The notes: generated by a model not told the origin, from the sequence alone. A stretch of 64,000 nucleotides of DNA from Eutreptiella sp. 'Long Island Sound 2002' (GCA_964036045.1 OZ038402.1:10595513-10659512); one strand, 5' to 3'. Positions 11,928 through 22,230 are shown, numbered from the stretch's first letter. A program made the numbers and translations.

Positions 11928-14900
11928 TCATGAGAGCGGTCCACCAAGGTGGGCAAGGATGTCAACGGTTTGGGTGAGATTCTGTTTCTGCAAGTAATCT
12001 CTCCAAACTTTGTTGTAGGATGGTAAGAAGGTTTCAACGGGTTCCTCGGTATCCCAATCTTTGGTATAACCCTCCCACCGCACCTTGAAGAGAAGTCTCT
12101 TGCGGTAAGTACGGTGACTTAATATTTTCTTGACATTATAGGTGTCCTCCTCAAACTGGGAGGGCACTCTAGCAACCTCCTCCGTGTAATTTAGAGGCAC
12201 GGGGGAGCGAGGGGAGTTGACCGTTTTCATTAAACAATCAACGTGGACGTCAACTAACCTCCGTTGGTCCACTTGAATAACATAGAGGTCGTGCGCCTTC
12301 TTGGCCACAACCTCATAGGGCCCATCCCAATAGGGACAAGTCTTATCGCCAAGATTTTTGCGTTGGCGACGGACCCATACGCGGTCCCCTTTTGAGAAAT
12401 TGGGGGACATCCTCCTACTCTTATTATACTTACGAGCCATTGTCTCTTGCACTTGAATCATAGCCCTCCGTGCAAGAGCAATAAGCTCCTCACGCCGTTG
12501 GAAGTAGTGAGCGGCGTCTTGGGCCACCCCCTTAGGCTCAGCAAGAGGAGGCCCCTTAGTACGGTTGTGTTTACCAAACACAATCTCGTTAGGTGTATAA
12601 CCTGAAGGACCTGTAGTCTCATGCCACGCTCGTACAACGGCGGGCAAAACCTCTACCCAATTAGTTTTCTTTTTCTTCAAGGTAATGGCTTTAGCAACGG
12701 CACGCCTTAGCTGCTTGCCAGTATTTTCGGCCTTGCCATTACCTTGGTGCCTACCCGCGAGACACATAGTCGAGCGGGCACCAATCTTAGAACAAAGGGT
12801 TTGGAAATATTGGCTCACAAATTGTGGCCCACGGTCGGAGCATATTTCACGAGGGGCTCCGAACCTATCCACCCAGCGCTCCATTACCAAAAGGGCCGCT
12901 CTTCTCCCCGTTAGCCCTTCATCCTTGTCTTCATGACGGGGTTTAGGAATAGGGATCGCGATGAGGTAGCCGGAAAGCCGGCATACACATAGGAGCATTC
13001 GGTCATACACCTCTCCATCGTGGGAGGTGGAAGGGTAGTGAAACACATCAAGCGCTATGGAGTCCATGGGCTCCATAGGTATAGGCATAGGGGCCATGTA
13101 CCCTTGCTTGCGCTTGGTGTCATGCGTGTGAATGGCACATGAGGGACACGTTTGACATTGCAGTTCCACTGCTTTGTACAACCCCTCACCTTCCACGCCA
13201 TGGTTAATTTCCTTCCAGTGTTTTTCCACACTGGAGGTAGTTAAGTGAAATGCATCATGGTATTCGGCTACCAAACGATGCACTAGCGGCGTAGGAACAC
13301 ACCACCGTCCATTACGGACGAGCTTGTTATCCACCAACCTCACTCCATCTTGGAAGCTCCCATTCAAGGCATCTTGCCACATTTGTTTGTAGCGTTGACA
13401 ATTTGGGTAGTGTTTAGCCCAATTTATCTCAAAAACATTGGGAGCATCCTCCCCATGTATAGGAGTTGCTTTCTTGTGGGACTTCCAAGATTTTTTTATC
13501 TTGACAATTCGCTCCAGTCTCCGAAGCTTTCTCTTTTGCTTCGTCCCCCCCCCCACTGGAGGCGAAGCCAGAGGGGGTGGATCACACGCGGGTGCCCCTT
13601 GAGCCCGAGGCGCCGCTTTAGACCTAGTAACAACGGGCGCCACAACCGCCCTAAATACAAGGGGGCGGGCGAGAAGTTCCTCCTTCTCGGCCGCCATCAT
13701 GTCCCGCACATCCCCGGCCGCTTGAGCCGTCCCATGTATGGACACATCACCCAACGCCGGGTTAGCAGGGTAAGCCCAACGGGACAAGAAATCACCCACG
13801 GGGTTCACTGGCCCCGGAGTGTAAACCACATGGAGGTCGAATTTAGAGAACAACTCATGCCAACGTGCTTGGCGTGGAGAGGGACCCCCCACGGTTTTGA
13901 GGTCCTCCGTAGCCCAATTTTCAAGGCTACGGTGGTCCGTACGGACCTCCACGCTTTTGTTCCCCACCCAACCATGCCACTTTAAAAGCGCCGCCACTAT
14001 GGCGTAGCATTCTTTCTCCCGAGGGCTCCAATTCAACTGGCTGCCTGACAATTTGCGGGAGAAAAAGGCAAGGGGGCGTAGGGCACCATCGGGACCTTCC
14101 TGCTGTAGAGCCGCCCCCACCGCCCAATTACTAGCGTCCGGGGTGAGGACAAAGTCCTTATCCCAATCGCCTAGTTGGAGGGGAACAATATCCGTAATAG
14201 CACGCTTGAGCTTCAAAAAGGCCTCGTTAGCCGAAGCATTCCATGTTAGGCCTATCTTTTTGCCATTCTTATGCTTAGGCAAATCCTTCAACATATTAAT
14301 CAAAGGGGTAGCTATGGAGGCGTAGTTTTGGACATAGCCCGAATAATAGTTGGCGAGCCCCAAGAACCCCCGGAGCTCCCGAACATTATCCGGTTTGTCC
14401 CAACGCTCAAGCGCCAACATTTTCCCTGGCGCCGGCCGACGTGTGCCATTTTCCAACACATGGCCACAAAACTCAACCGAACGAACAAAGAAATCGGTTT
14501 TGCTAACCGAAGCAACCAACTCCTCTTTTCGTAGCCTATCCAACACGGCACGCACGTCGCGGTCGTGGTTAGCCAATAGCTCCTCCTCCGTCGCACCGGA
14601 GGAACCAATAATAATATCATCAATATATACGTCCGCACAATCCAAACCCTGCAAAACATGGTCCATGACCCGTTGAAAAATAGCGGGCCCATTCTTGATA
14701 CCCATAGGCATAACACGCCATTGGTATCGCTTACCCGCCAAATTCATGGCGGTTTTAGCCCGGGATTCAGGGTGAAGGGGAATTTGATGAAACCCTTTAC
14801 TCAAGTCCACAATAGTGAAAATCTTGTGTTTGGATTGATTTTCCAACATGTTTTCTATGAGGGGGAGGGGGTGTGCGTCGGGCAAGGTAGCCTCATTGAG

Positions 14901-16844
14901 TTGGCGGTAGTCCACCACGAGGCGCCATTTTCCTTTCTCTTTCTTGGGCACAACGAAACCGTTGGACGCCCATTCGGAGGCAGGGCACGGCTCAATCCAG
15001 CCACGAGCCAAAAAGTCCTCCACTATTTCTTGCTCCGCCGCGGCACGCTCCCCCACCAACCGTATAGGTTTCACGGACTTGGGTTTGGCGTTCGGGTATA
15101 GGTCAAGTTTAGCAAACCCCAACCGCTCCGTACCACGGACCTTAGGGTGTTCCTGGCCCGGACGGAGACGAACCTCCCCACTAAAAACATCCCGCTCATA
15201 GTCCGCGAGGATGCGCCTCCTCATGAGCTCCACCTCCGGAGACACAATAGGCCCTTGGGTGGTGACAACGCCACCCACACGAGAAGCCGCCAACAATCGT
15301 GTGGCGCCTTTACGTTTTCGGTAACGCTTAACGGTAGTGGCCCTCCCACCCAATAACTCTCGTTCAATTTTCGCAATGCGTGAACGCACGCATTCTTGTG
15401 CCTCCAAATCTTCGGGGGTAGGATCAAGAGTAACGGGTGCGAGGAGTTTTTTATGGGTCGCCTGATACGTGAGGGTGCGCACCGAAGCCAAATGGTTAGG
15501 CACCCTTTCATCCTCCGACTCTTCCTCCGAGGTCATGCCCGGCTCGCCATCCGTGTTGGGGTTAGAGACGGCCGGTGCCAAAACGGAGGCCACATGACAT
15601 TTAGTGGCCGCCAAATTTTCCTCCGCAATACCACCGTCCACGTATAGCGCCACCGTGGACCAACCCCGTTGAGGAAGGGGCGTGAGGTGGTCATTCTGAT
15701 AGAGACAGGCTTTAGTCTCTGGCCCAGGAAGGTGGTACCCTTGCAAAGTAATTTCCATAAGGGGTTTCCACCACTCCCTATGCGTCCACTTCGGCCCTAC
15801 GACGATGGCTCGTAGTTTTTCTTGCCGAATTTTCCGAACACAATCGGAAAACCGATGATAGGGAGGGCACATCCAATACAATTTGGAGGGGTCCGCGGGA
15901 GTGGAAAAGAAATCTTCAAGCGGCGAAACCCAACGGGTAGCCTGGGCCATACCCGGGACCCTATTGAAGGCGTCCACGTCGGGGTTTTTGCCAAATTGTT
16001 TTTTGACACGTGCGGCCCAATATGGCGTGAGGCCATAGTCAGACTGGGTCCACATGGACCCATCACGCCGCGTAGGTAGAACATCACGGGCAAGGGCTTC
16101 GGGAGCAAATTCAACGAGCTCCAAAGCACAAGCCCGGTCCTGTACGGGGGCCACGGAGGAAGCGGTCAAGGCATAGGATATGTGTTTCTCGGCCTCAACA
16201 CGGTTAGGCGGTTCGCCACCAGGGGGCGTAACCACAATGGCCGGGGCAGGGTGCGTAGGAGTGACCGCCCCAATGACTGGAACGGTTAGGCCCCACACGG
16301 ACTGACGTGACACCTTACCATGAATGGGTTTCACCAAAAATGGTTTGCCGGTTCGTGGAGCCTCACGGAAGTCCTCAATCCAAAAACGGGGGTGCACTGG
16401 ATGGTGAGAGTACAAACAATTGAAACGGGCAAAATGGCTCACACAATGTTCGTAACCCCATGGGTGCCCCAAAACCATATCCCAAGGTAAATTCGGGACA
16501 AGGTACGGGGACACGCCATACTGGGCAACACGAGGAAGTGAAACACTACCATCCACAACCCCCGTAAATTGAATTTTGACGTCTATTTGCTCGTCCCCCC
16601 CCGGCAAAGGCGTCTCATTATCGGCTTGGAGTAGGCGCCTCCGTTGGGGGGATTCATATTTTTCGGAGAGTTGGTCTCCAAAAACATTGGGGTTGGCCAA
16701 AGCGACCGCTTGGCACCCAAAATCCACCAAAACACGGAGGGCCTTGCGTTCTCCATTGGGCAAAACAACCTGAACGGAAAGTTCGGTTTGAATCTCACTA
16801 GTCACTATATGCCCCTTCATGACTCTCGATGGAACGAGAGCCAC
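11928..16844 (-). CDS. pol: Gypsy/chromovirus Pol polyprotein: protease, MT-like domain, RT, RNase H, integrase, chromodomain
   Basis: An intact 1638-codon frame, in order: aspartic-protease-like fold (residues 35-130; the usual D-S/T-G-A is replaced by LVDFGC, with VLGHPW after it); a region at 265-385 with DVDAF, WMCPPY and VGPKWTHREWW resembling the methyltransferase-like domain of DIRS elements; RT at 585-770 with FTIVDLSKGFHQ and VYIDD (740-743); RNase H at 895-1025 (TPDAS, RTDHRSL, VGDF); integrase with zinc residues H1196, H1200, C1230 and C1233 and catalytic D1266, D1337 and E1373; chromodomain at 1565-1612 (LFKVRWEGY, then WDTEEP). It ends in TGA. The first codon here is GTG; the frame is open back to the gag TAG at 16,905, so translation probably enters from gag. 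The RT, integrase and chromodomain calls are firm. The altered protease motif may weaken processing. It is otherwise intact and could be young. Confidence 0.93.
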   Translation of the reverse strand: MALVPSRVMKGHIVTSEIQTELSVQVVLPNGERKALRVLVDFGCQAVALANPNVFGDQLSEKYESPQRRRLLQADNETPLPGGDEQIDVKIQFTGVVDGSVSLPRVAQYGVSPYLVPNLPWDMVLGHPWGYEHCVSHFARFNCLYSHHPVHPRFWIEDFREAPRTGKPFLVKPIHGKVSRQSVWGLTVPVIGAVTPTHPAPAIVVTPPGGEPPNRVEAEKHISYALTASSVAPVQDRACALELVEFAPEALARDVLPTRRDGSMWTQSDYGLTPYWAARVKKQFGKNPDVDAFNRVPGMAQATRWVSPLEDFFSTPADPSKLYWMCPPYHRFSDCVRKIRQEKLRAIVVGPKWTHREWWKPLMEITLQGYHLPGPETKACLYQNDHLTPLPQRGWSTVALYVDGGIAEENLAATKCHVASVLAPAVSNPNTDGEPGMTSEEESEDERVPNHLASVRTLTYQATHKKLLAPVTLDPTPEDLEAQECVRSRIAKIERELLGGRATTVKRYRKRKGATRLLAASRVGGVVTTQGPIVSPEVELMRRRILADYERDVFSGEVRLRPGQEHPKVRGTERLGFAKLDLYPNAKPKSVKPIRLVGERAAAEQEIVEDFLARGWIEPCPASEWASNGFVVPKKEKGKWRLVVDYRQLNEATLPDAHPLPLIENMLENQSKHKIFTIVDLSKGFHQIPLHPESRAKTAMNLAGKRYQWRVMPMGIKNGPAIFQRVMDHVLQGLDCADVYIDDIIIGSSGATEEELLANHDRDVRAVLDRLRKEELVASVSKTDFFVRSVEFCGHVLENGTRRPAPGKMLALERWDKPDNVRELRGFLGLANYYSGYVQNYASIATPLINMLKDLPKHKNGKKIGLTWNASANEAFLKLKRAITDIVPLQLGDWDKDFVLTPDASNWAVGAALQQEGPDGALRPLAFFSRKLSGSQLNWSPREKECYAIVAALLKWHGWVGNKSVEVRTDHRSLENWATEDLKTVGGPSPRQARWHELFSKFDLHVVYTPGPVNPVGDFLSRWAYPANPALGDVSIHGTAQAAGDVRDMMAAEKEELLARPLVFRAVVAPVVTRSKAAPRAQGAPACDPPPLASPPVGGGTKQKRKLRRLERIVKIKKSWKSHKKATPIHGEDAPNVFEINWAKHYPNCQRYKQMWQDALNGSFQDGVRLVDNKLVRNGRWCVPTPLVHRLVAEYHDAFHLTTSSVEKHWKEINHGVEGEGLYKAVELQCQTCPSCAIHTHDTKRKQGYMAPMPIPMEPMDSIALDVFHYPSTSHDGEVYDRMLLCVCRLSGYLIAIPIPKPRHEDKDEGLTGRRAALLVMERWVDRFGAPREICSDRGPQFVSQYFQTLCSKIGARSTMCLAGRHQGNGKAENTGKQLRRAVAKAITLKKKKTNWVEVLPAVVRAWHETTGPSGYTPNEIVFGKHNRTKGPPLAEPKGVAQDAAHYFQRREELIALARRAMIQVQETMARKYNKSRRMSPNFSKGDRVWVRRQRKNLGDKTCPYWDGPYEVVAKKAHDLYVIQVDQRRLVDVHVDCLMKTVNSPRSPVPLNYTEEVARVPSQFEEDTYNVKKILSHRTYRKRLLFKVRWEGYTKDWDTEEPVETFLPSYNKVWRDYLQKQNLTQTVDILAHLGGPLS

Positions 16845-16904
16845 GGTAGTGTCACAGGGGTGCCCGAGGTTTTCTTCTTTCGAAGGGGGCGCCTCTGGGC
16901 ACTC

Positions 16905-17156
16905 CTACCAACGTCCGCGCCCGTTCGGCGCTCCCTTGCCTCCTTTATCGCCCTTGCCGCCGCCACCCTTATAACCACCACCACCCTTATCACCACCGCC
17001 ACCCTTATCGCCACCCTTAGGCTTACCACCTTTAGACTTACCCGCAATGTTCCAATGAGTGTCATTGCACGGAGAATTAGGCTTACACGTCCAAAGGGTG
17101 GTATTGGTGGCACCCCAATCAATCCGGAGTTCCGAGGGCAGTGTTGTGCTTGCCAA
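16905..17156 (-). CDS. gag: Gag remnant of the Gypsy element (5' truncated)
   Basis: This is the C-terminal 84 codons of a Gag-like protein: LRIDWGATNTTLWTCKPNSP, a few Cys/His residues but no canonical zinc knuckle, and then a Lys/Gly-rich basic tail (GGDKGGGGDKGGGGYKGG) suited to nucleic-acid binding. It ends in TAG at 16,905-16,907, and pol follows in the same frame. No ATG is present: the frame runs back to a TAG at 17,187, and unrelated sequence begins at about 17,150. The 5' end of the element, including most of gag and the 5' LTR, is therefore missing. Confidence 0.6.
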   Translation of the reverse strand: MASTTLPSELRIDWGATNTTLWTCKPNSPCNDTHWNIAGKSKGGKPKGGDKGGGGDKGGGGYKGGGGKGDKGGKGAPNGRGRW

Positions 17157-17159
17157 GAA

Positions 17160-18960
17160 TCGGGGCCCCTCGGAGTGTGGTGGCGACTACCGGTCCATCA
17201 CATATGAGCACTCTTACACTGTGGTGAACCCCAATTGTGTCTGCCCCCCAGGCTCAGCGTCCAGTGTGGCCTGGAAGGATGACACTGATTCTTATATGTT
17301 CTTTATCAATATCATTCTCTCTGTTGGTGTGGAGGAAGATAGGGACAGTGCATCAGGTTCCCCAGTGTGCGGGCACAGCGTGCTCATGGAGTATGGGAGG
17401 TCAAAAGGTTGTGCCAAGGGGAGGTTGTGCAGCACACCACATGTTCCTCAGAGGGATGGCGATCGGTACGTGTCTCCCCTGTGTGCCCCAGACCCTGATA
17501 CGCGTCTACCGTTCAACTGTGTTTTGGCAAAGGTTGGGAACGTGATCTGATTTTGCGTGGTGAACTGCGTCTCGGCGCCCCGAGGCCGAACCCACAGTGT
17601 CTGAAAGCCCCCTTTGCACGGCACAGGCCCCATGGCACAGGCAAATCACTCGCCACAGGGGCTGGGCCCCCCTACCAAACATGCTGCCAAGCCTGTGCCA
17701 AACTCAAAGGCGCAGGCAAGCCTGCCGCTGGAGAGGGTCTGGTGGCCCCAGTTGAGTCCAAGGTCAAGTGTTCCTGCCAGACACAGTGGCACATTGTGCT
17801 TGTTTCCAAGCAGATGTGGACACACATCACAACATCCGCTTTCGTGGTTTTTTTGTGCCGCATACACCTTTTCTGTGGGCATGTCCTGCTCTCCGCCATG
17901 CGTCTCTCCGGGGGGGGGGGGGGTCACCTTGGCCACGTTCCCACAGAGGGTGCCGCCCGTGCGGTGCGCGCGGTGCACACCGTGCATCAGGGTGTGCGCC
18001 CCCTGTTGCACGTCGGCGCTGCAAGCCACCGTGTCCCTGCGAGTGAAGTCCCGGGGCCATGTGCTGCAGCACGGCCTACAGCCGGGGATGCTTCCATCAT
18101 GCAGGATGCGCCGGCGGCACCCTCCCAAGGGTGAAAAGGAACTGTTGCGCACAGCCGAGTGCTCCACAAGCGGGGGGGGGGGGGCACGGGGTACTTCATC
18201 GTAGTTTTTGCGATGTGGGGTAAAAAAAACCAATAAACACCAATAGCACCAATCAACACCAATGAACACCAATATAAACCAATAAACACCAATAAGCGGC
18301 AGTGGTTGGTCAAATTAAGGCGTTTTTTCAAATATAGGCGTACAAAATGCAAACCAAATCAACCAATGCAAACCAAACCACTGTACACAATGCAAACCAA
18401 TTCGCAAATTGACACGGGGGATATATTAATTACGTGGTGATAGCCGCCTTATTGATACACTGACCGGTTTTGTATCAGCCCGCGCTGTCACCCTGCTTTG
18501 CCCCACCCTGTCTGCCCCCCGCACAAGCAGCAATAAAGGAAGGCGACTGGAACACACAGACTGAACCCTGCATTGGGCACAAGCGGTCCGGTACTTAACC
18601 AGTTGTGCAAGGTCCTTGATCCATGTCCCTGTCACTTCCGCGGGCGTTGAATGGTCATTCAGTTTGGCTTTTACATGGCCCGCAAGTGTTGCCGTACCCT
18701 CCCCAATCGATAGGCACTACAATGTGCAATGGTGCCATCGAAGGGCAGTTCTGAGCACTCTTGTCTCCGATCCGTTGTGCGTTATGGTGCCTGACATTTT
18801 CCCGGGTCCTTAACCCCCCCACCCCCTGTCAACGCTCCCCCCCCTTGGGAATGAAGAATCATGCCCCCCCCCCCCAACGGTTTTTGTGGATGACTACAAG
18901 ATTCTATAAATAATTCGCGTCTAGGACCGCCATCACCCCTTCCATGTACCAGGGGGAACA
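17160..18960. other. No supported gene; G-runs and a short CACCAAT array
   Basis: Frames on both strands overlap and none shows a known domain. G-runs of 13-14 nt lie at 17,910-17,923 and 18,172-18,184, and a C-run at 18,864-18,875. The plus frame 17,059-17,550 contains a Cys-bearing stretch (NPNCVCPPG) but nothing I can assign, and its 5' third is the antisense of gag. Confidence 0.5.
18222..18297. repeat. Short tandem repeat of about 10-12 bp (AACACCAATA-type)
   Basis: CACCAAT recurs about seven times at 10-12 bp spacing (variants: ACCAATAAAC, ACCAATAGC, ACCAATGAAC, ACCAATATAA). A looser AATGCAAACCAA repeat follows at 18,346-18,410. Confidence 0.8.
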
Positions 18961-18962
18961 TT

Positions 18963-18986
18963 AGCACGCCGGGCGCGCGCCGGGCA
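18963..18986. repeat. TAGC-CGCCGGGC GC-rich motif, left copy
   Basis: TTAGCACGCCGGGCGCGCGC followed by CGGGCA. The same 22-base core recurs in the same orientation at 19,607-19,632, so the pair flanks the Harbinger transposase remnant. Shorter versions (TAGCGCACCGGGCAAA, TAGCATGCCGGGCAAA) occur at 22,801 and 22,886, where they belong to the short hairpin repeats. Confidence 0.6.
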
Positions 18987-18999
18987 TCTTTTGTGACCC

Positions 19000-19447
19000 G
19001 TGCCCTACCGGTGGACTGTTGCTGTTGATATGTTGGGCAACATTATATGGATTTGCCCCTTAGCCCCCGGGACATCAGCAGATGTTTTGATTTGGGATGG
19101 GTATGGACCTTCTCATACCCAAGGTGATTTCTTTGATTTTGAAGTTGGGGGCCATGATGGTGCTTATAAAGGCCGGATTCATGTCATTGTGCCTCTCATT
19201 GGAAGAAAGAATGGCACTTTGACAGCCCGCCAACAACGTTACAATGACGTGCACGGGTGGTATAGGGCACGCATTGAGCAGCTGTTTGCTCGGTTGTGGC
19301 ACGCAAGATGAGGCAGAGGATGAGGCAGAAGTGTGTGTGTTGTGTTGCCAAAAGCGCTCCACCGTCGCAGTTTGTGATGAGTGTAAGGAGCACTATTGTA
19401 CTGACTTTATTGACACCCACACTTGTGGGACCAATGTTGTTTGTTAA
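19000..19447 (+). pseudogene. PIF/Harbinger-type DDE transposase fragment with Cys-rich tail (frameshifted)
   Basis: The frame at 19,000-19,311 gives RWTVAVDMLGNIIWICPLAP, then VGGHDGAYKGRIHVIVPLIG, a YNDVHGWYRARIEQLFARLW segment and TGA. The order VAVD - GHDGAYKG - RARIE matches the D-D-E core of the Harbinger/DDE_4 family, whose transposases cut and move DNA. A TGA at 18,994 blocks extension upstream, so the N-terminal half is missing. In a neighbouring frame (19,244-19,447) an acidic run leads to CVLCCQKRSTVAVCDECKEH and YCTDFIDTHTC, a B-box-like zinc-binding pattern. The two frames probably once formed one protein and are separated by a small indel near 19,300. Confidence 0.7.
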
Positions 19448-19606
19448 GTACAATACAAGTGAAAGTTGGAGTTGCTGAATTCACAGATATTGCTTTATTA
19501 TGCAACGTGCTTTGTAGGGAAGGTGTGCAGTGCAACGTGGTCTACTTGGGGGGCTTCTCCATGAGAGGGTAAATCTGGGGCTGAAGTCGGGATAGCCAAT
19601 AGAAAA

Positions 19607-19632
19607 GTAGCGCGCCGGGCGCGCGCCGGGCA
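19607..19632. repeat. TAGC-CGCCGGGC GC-rich motif, right copy
   Basis: TAGCGCGCCGGGCGCGCGCC followed by GGGCAAAC. It shares its 22-base core with 18,963-18,986 and lies about 160 bp beyond the end of the Harbinger remnant. Confidence 0.6.
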
Positions 19633-20875
19633 AACATTCCCCCCCAAATGTCCTGGAAATGGATGCTCAAAACATGTGCACAGCCCACAAAATCTCACAG
19701 ACTTTCTGAGGGCAATTCATGGTGTTGCCCACCCCCCCCCTCCCGGCAACCCCCACCCTGCGGTCATGCCAATGCCCTCCTTTGAAGGATGGTACATGGC
19801 CCCCTTTGTCAATGGACCCTCCTCCTAAAAAGAAGACGCATGGCCTGGGCCATTTCATGATCATGACAGTGAGACCCTATCCGAAGGCTCAACTGTACGT
19901 GCACACGAGCCGTGGCTGTACTCAGTACATGCGTTGTCCCGGGACACGAGGAGCAGCAGGAAACCGACCTCTCCCTCACCGCGGAAGGCCCCTCGTCTGT
20001 GATGTCCAGGGCCTCCGAGCTTTGGCTGGAGTGATCAACAGATCCAACCCAGATAGACGTTCTTGAACCTGAAGGAAAAAGTAGAAGAAGAACCATGGTC
20101 TGGGCCATCGGCAAAGGGGGGGGGTATGCATCTGTGCCCCCCCCCCCCTCCCCCTTTGCACAAGAGCGGCGGGTGCCAGGCCCGCCCACCTCCTGCACGG
20201 CGGCCGTAGTCATGCACCTCGGTACAGACAGCAGCGGCGGGTGCCACACCCCAACCCATGTGCACAGGGCGTACGGTGCAACTGCACCCGTGCATAGCTG
20301 ACACCCCACGCTGATCGGCGTTTGGGCCAGTCTGGAAAACTGCTGCGTACTTCTGTCGCAGTCCCTAATTGGGAGGGGACGGGGTTGCGGGCAGATGGTC
20401 TATCTGCCCACAAAGACACAGCATCTCTCGGGTTCAGTGGGGACTCTATTAAAAGGCAGCAACAGGGCCTTGCAACTCCCACGTGGGACCCAGGAGCCAT
20501 ATTCCCATACCACAATCCGACTGCAGGTGTCTGCTACACAAGAGCAGAACTGTTCTTCCGCTTCAGCAGAGCACATCGTACTGCAGCAACATCTAATCGT
20601 CAGTGGTTCTGCCGACAGTAAACAGTTTGCCCGGGGCCGAAGGTTTCATAAGTGTTGGCCGCTGCAAACCACAGATTGGGGGAGGCAACAGAGGACACTT
20701 TTGGTCATTTCGGTGACTGATGCTCCTTTTCTGCATTGTGAGAGCGGTGCAGTGTGGTGAATCCCCCTTTCCCCTGCCCCACCTCCTTCCCAGATGTGCG
20801 TTTGCAGCCCCTGTGGGACGAACACGAGCCAGAGCGGGCGGGTTAGGGTGGATCTTTGTATCCCCCCCCCCCCCT

Positions 20876-20938
20876 GTGCCCAAGAACCGCCGTGCGCAAG
20901 AACCAGCCCCTGGTTCTACGGCACTTTTCCTGACACTA
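20876..20938 (+). repeat. Short hairpin repeat, copy a
   Basis: The core is GTGCGCAAGAACCAGCCCCTGGTTCTACGG broken as GTGCGCAAG + AACCAG-CCC-CTGGTT + CTACGGCACTTTTCCTGAC. The six-base stem is perfect. It follows a C-run, like several other copies. Relatives lie near 21,150, 21,760, 22,030, 22,706 and 22,905. Confidence 0.55.
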
Positions 20939-21279
20939 CTTTTTTTTTTTGCGCACAATCGGGTTTCACGGTGGAACCAGTTGAGCATTCGGCCATTCTA
21001 CGCTCACTTACACGCGCACTGCAGCCCAGCTTGCTGAAATTCTGTCCTTTGGTGTTCATTTGTCCGTGTGTTTCACTGTGTGCAAGGAAAGGGCATACAT
21101 CCCTTGGCACAACGCGCTGAAAATTTTTTTTCTGCGGTACGGGGCTGCTCATGGCCGTGCGCACAAACTAACCTGTGGTTCCACGGCACTTTTTTGGGTT
21201 GAAACCACTGTCCAATGACCACTCGCTGGTCACATGGCAAAGGGGGGGGGTGTATGAAGACCATGGCCGTTGACAGAAG

Positions 21280-21375
21280 GTGACAGTAGAGCTCGGCCAA
21301 GGAATTGCGCTACGAGCAGGCCAACCTCATGTGAGAGGTCTGACCCCAGAGTCCTGTGGGTTCGAGCCTACGATT
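21280..21375 (+). other. tRNA-like sequence with B box
   Basis: GGGTTCGAGCC at 21,358-21,368 fits a B box. It is preceded by GAGCTCGGCCAAGGAATTGC, reminiscent of the D-arm of a class II tRNA, and by an ACCTC/GAGGT stem. Arm lengths are not canonical, so this is a tRNA-derived repeat or degenerate tRNA rather than a confident gene. Confidence 0.3.
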
Positions 21376-21757
21376 CGAGAAATCAGGTGGCCGAGTCCGG
21401 CTCCATTCTTTGAATGTGTTTTGCGGTCTGCCATTCGCAACGACCATCTCCCGGTAGGACGCCGCTGTTTGCGATGCGACATTTTCGGTCCAGAGCAGTG
21501 AAACTTTGATGGGATGGGGACAGGTTCAGTGGGAGGAACGGTGTGACCCGAGCACGGTTTTGCATCCCGAGCAGTTGGATGGAAATCTTCCCCCCTTGCC
21601 GATCCACACTACCCCCCCCTCCCCCTTGCGCACAATGCATGGCAGTGCCCGCGGTGTATGATAGACATGATGCAGGGTGGAGTCCTCCATTATGTGAACT
21701 GTCGAACATACTCCACGCACTGATGTTGGTTTGAATGATCCACGGCCCTCCCCCTTG

Positions 21758-21815
21758 CACAAGCACCGCCTTGTCTAAGCACCGGGACCCGGTCTGACCG
21801 TCACTTTCACCAAAT
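21758..21815 (+). repeat. Short hairpin repeat, copy b
   Basis: CACCGCCTTGTCTAAGC, then ACCGG-GAC-CCGGT and CTGACCGTCACTTTC. The arrangement matches copy a: a CTTG..AAG lead, a CC/GG stem, and a downstream ACGG/CCGTCACTTT block. The stem bases differ from copy a. Confidence 0.5.
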
Positions 21816-22025
21816 TTTCTGACCACTGGTTTTATGGTCAGAAACTAGGCAAAGCGTGATTGTGTGCTGATTGTAGAGGGAAAGAGGGGCTGTGTCATGC
21901 TTGTGATGAGTCCTCCTGCTCAAAACAGCATTCTGCTTGGTACTGCACCCCACTGCTCTTTGTTTTGGTGTGTTTTTCAGCCATGACTAACGTCGTTACT
22001 CCCGGCTTGGTAGCGCGCGTTGCAC

Positions 22026-22085
22026 GCTAGCACCGCCTTGTCTCAGCACCAGGACCCAGTCTGACCGTCACTTTCCTGATTTTCC
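22026..22085 (+). repeat. Short hairpin repeat, copy c
   Basis: CACCGCCTTGTCTCAGCACC, then AGGACCCAGTCTGACCGTCA and CTTTCCTGATTTTC. It is nearly identical to copy b, with the stem partly broken. A G-run follows. Confidence 0.5.
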
Positions 22086-22119
22086 TGGTGCTTGCGCAAG
22101 GGGGGGGGTGGTACCCGTG

Positions 22120-22230
22120 TCAGATCCGCTACCACGCCATCGTGGGATCATCGTAGCACTGGACAGCACTGACCCTTGATTCCGAGAGGTCATCTGGAGT
22201 ACTGTGAAGTGAGCGAGCTACGGGCCAGCC
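22120..22230. repeat. Dispersed repeat with GCTAC/GTAGC fold, copy 1
   Basis: It contains CCGCTACCACGCCATCGTGG and then GATCATCGTAGCACTGGACA. A GCTAC...GTAGC stem encloses CCACG/CGTGG. A related copy at about 23,998-24,100 encloses a different stem (CCGC/GCGG) between the same outer arms and continues with the same GGACAGC-CTGA-CCTTGAT block. Confidence 0.55.

Noticed and set aside
13350-13985. 211-codon plus-strand frame
   Set aside because: It lies antisense to the Gypsy pol gene and has no domain of its own.
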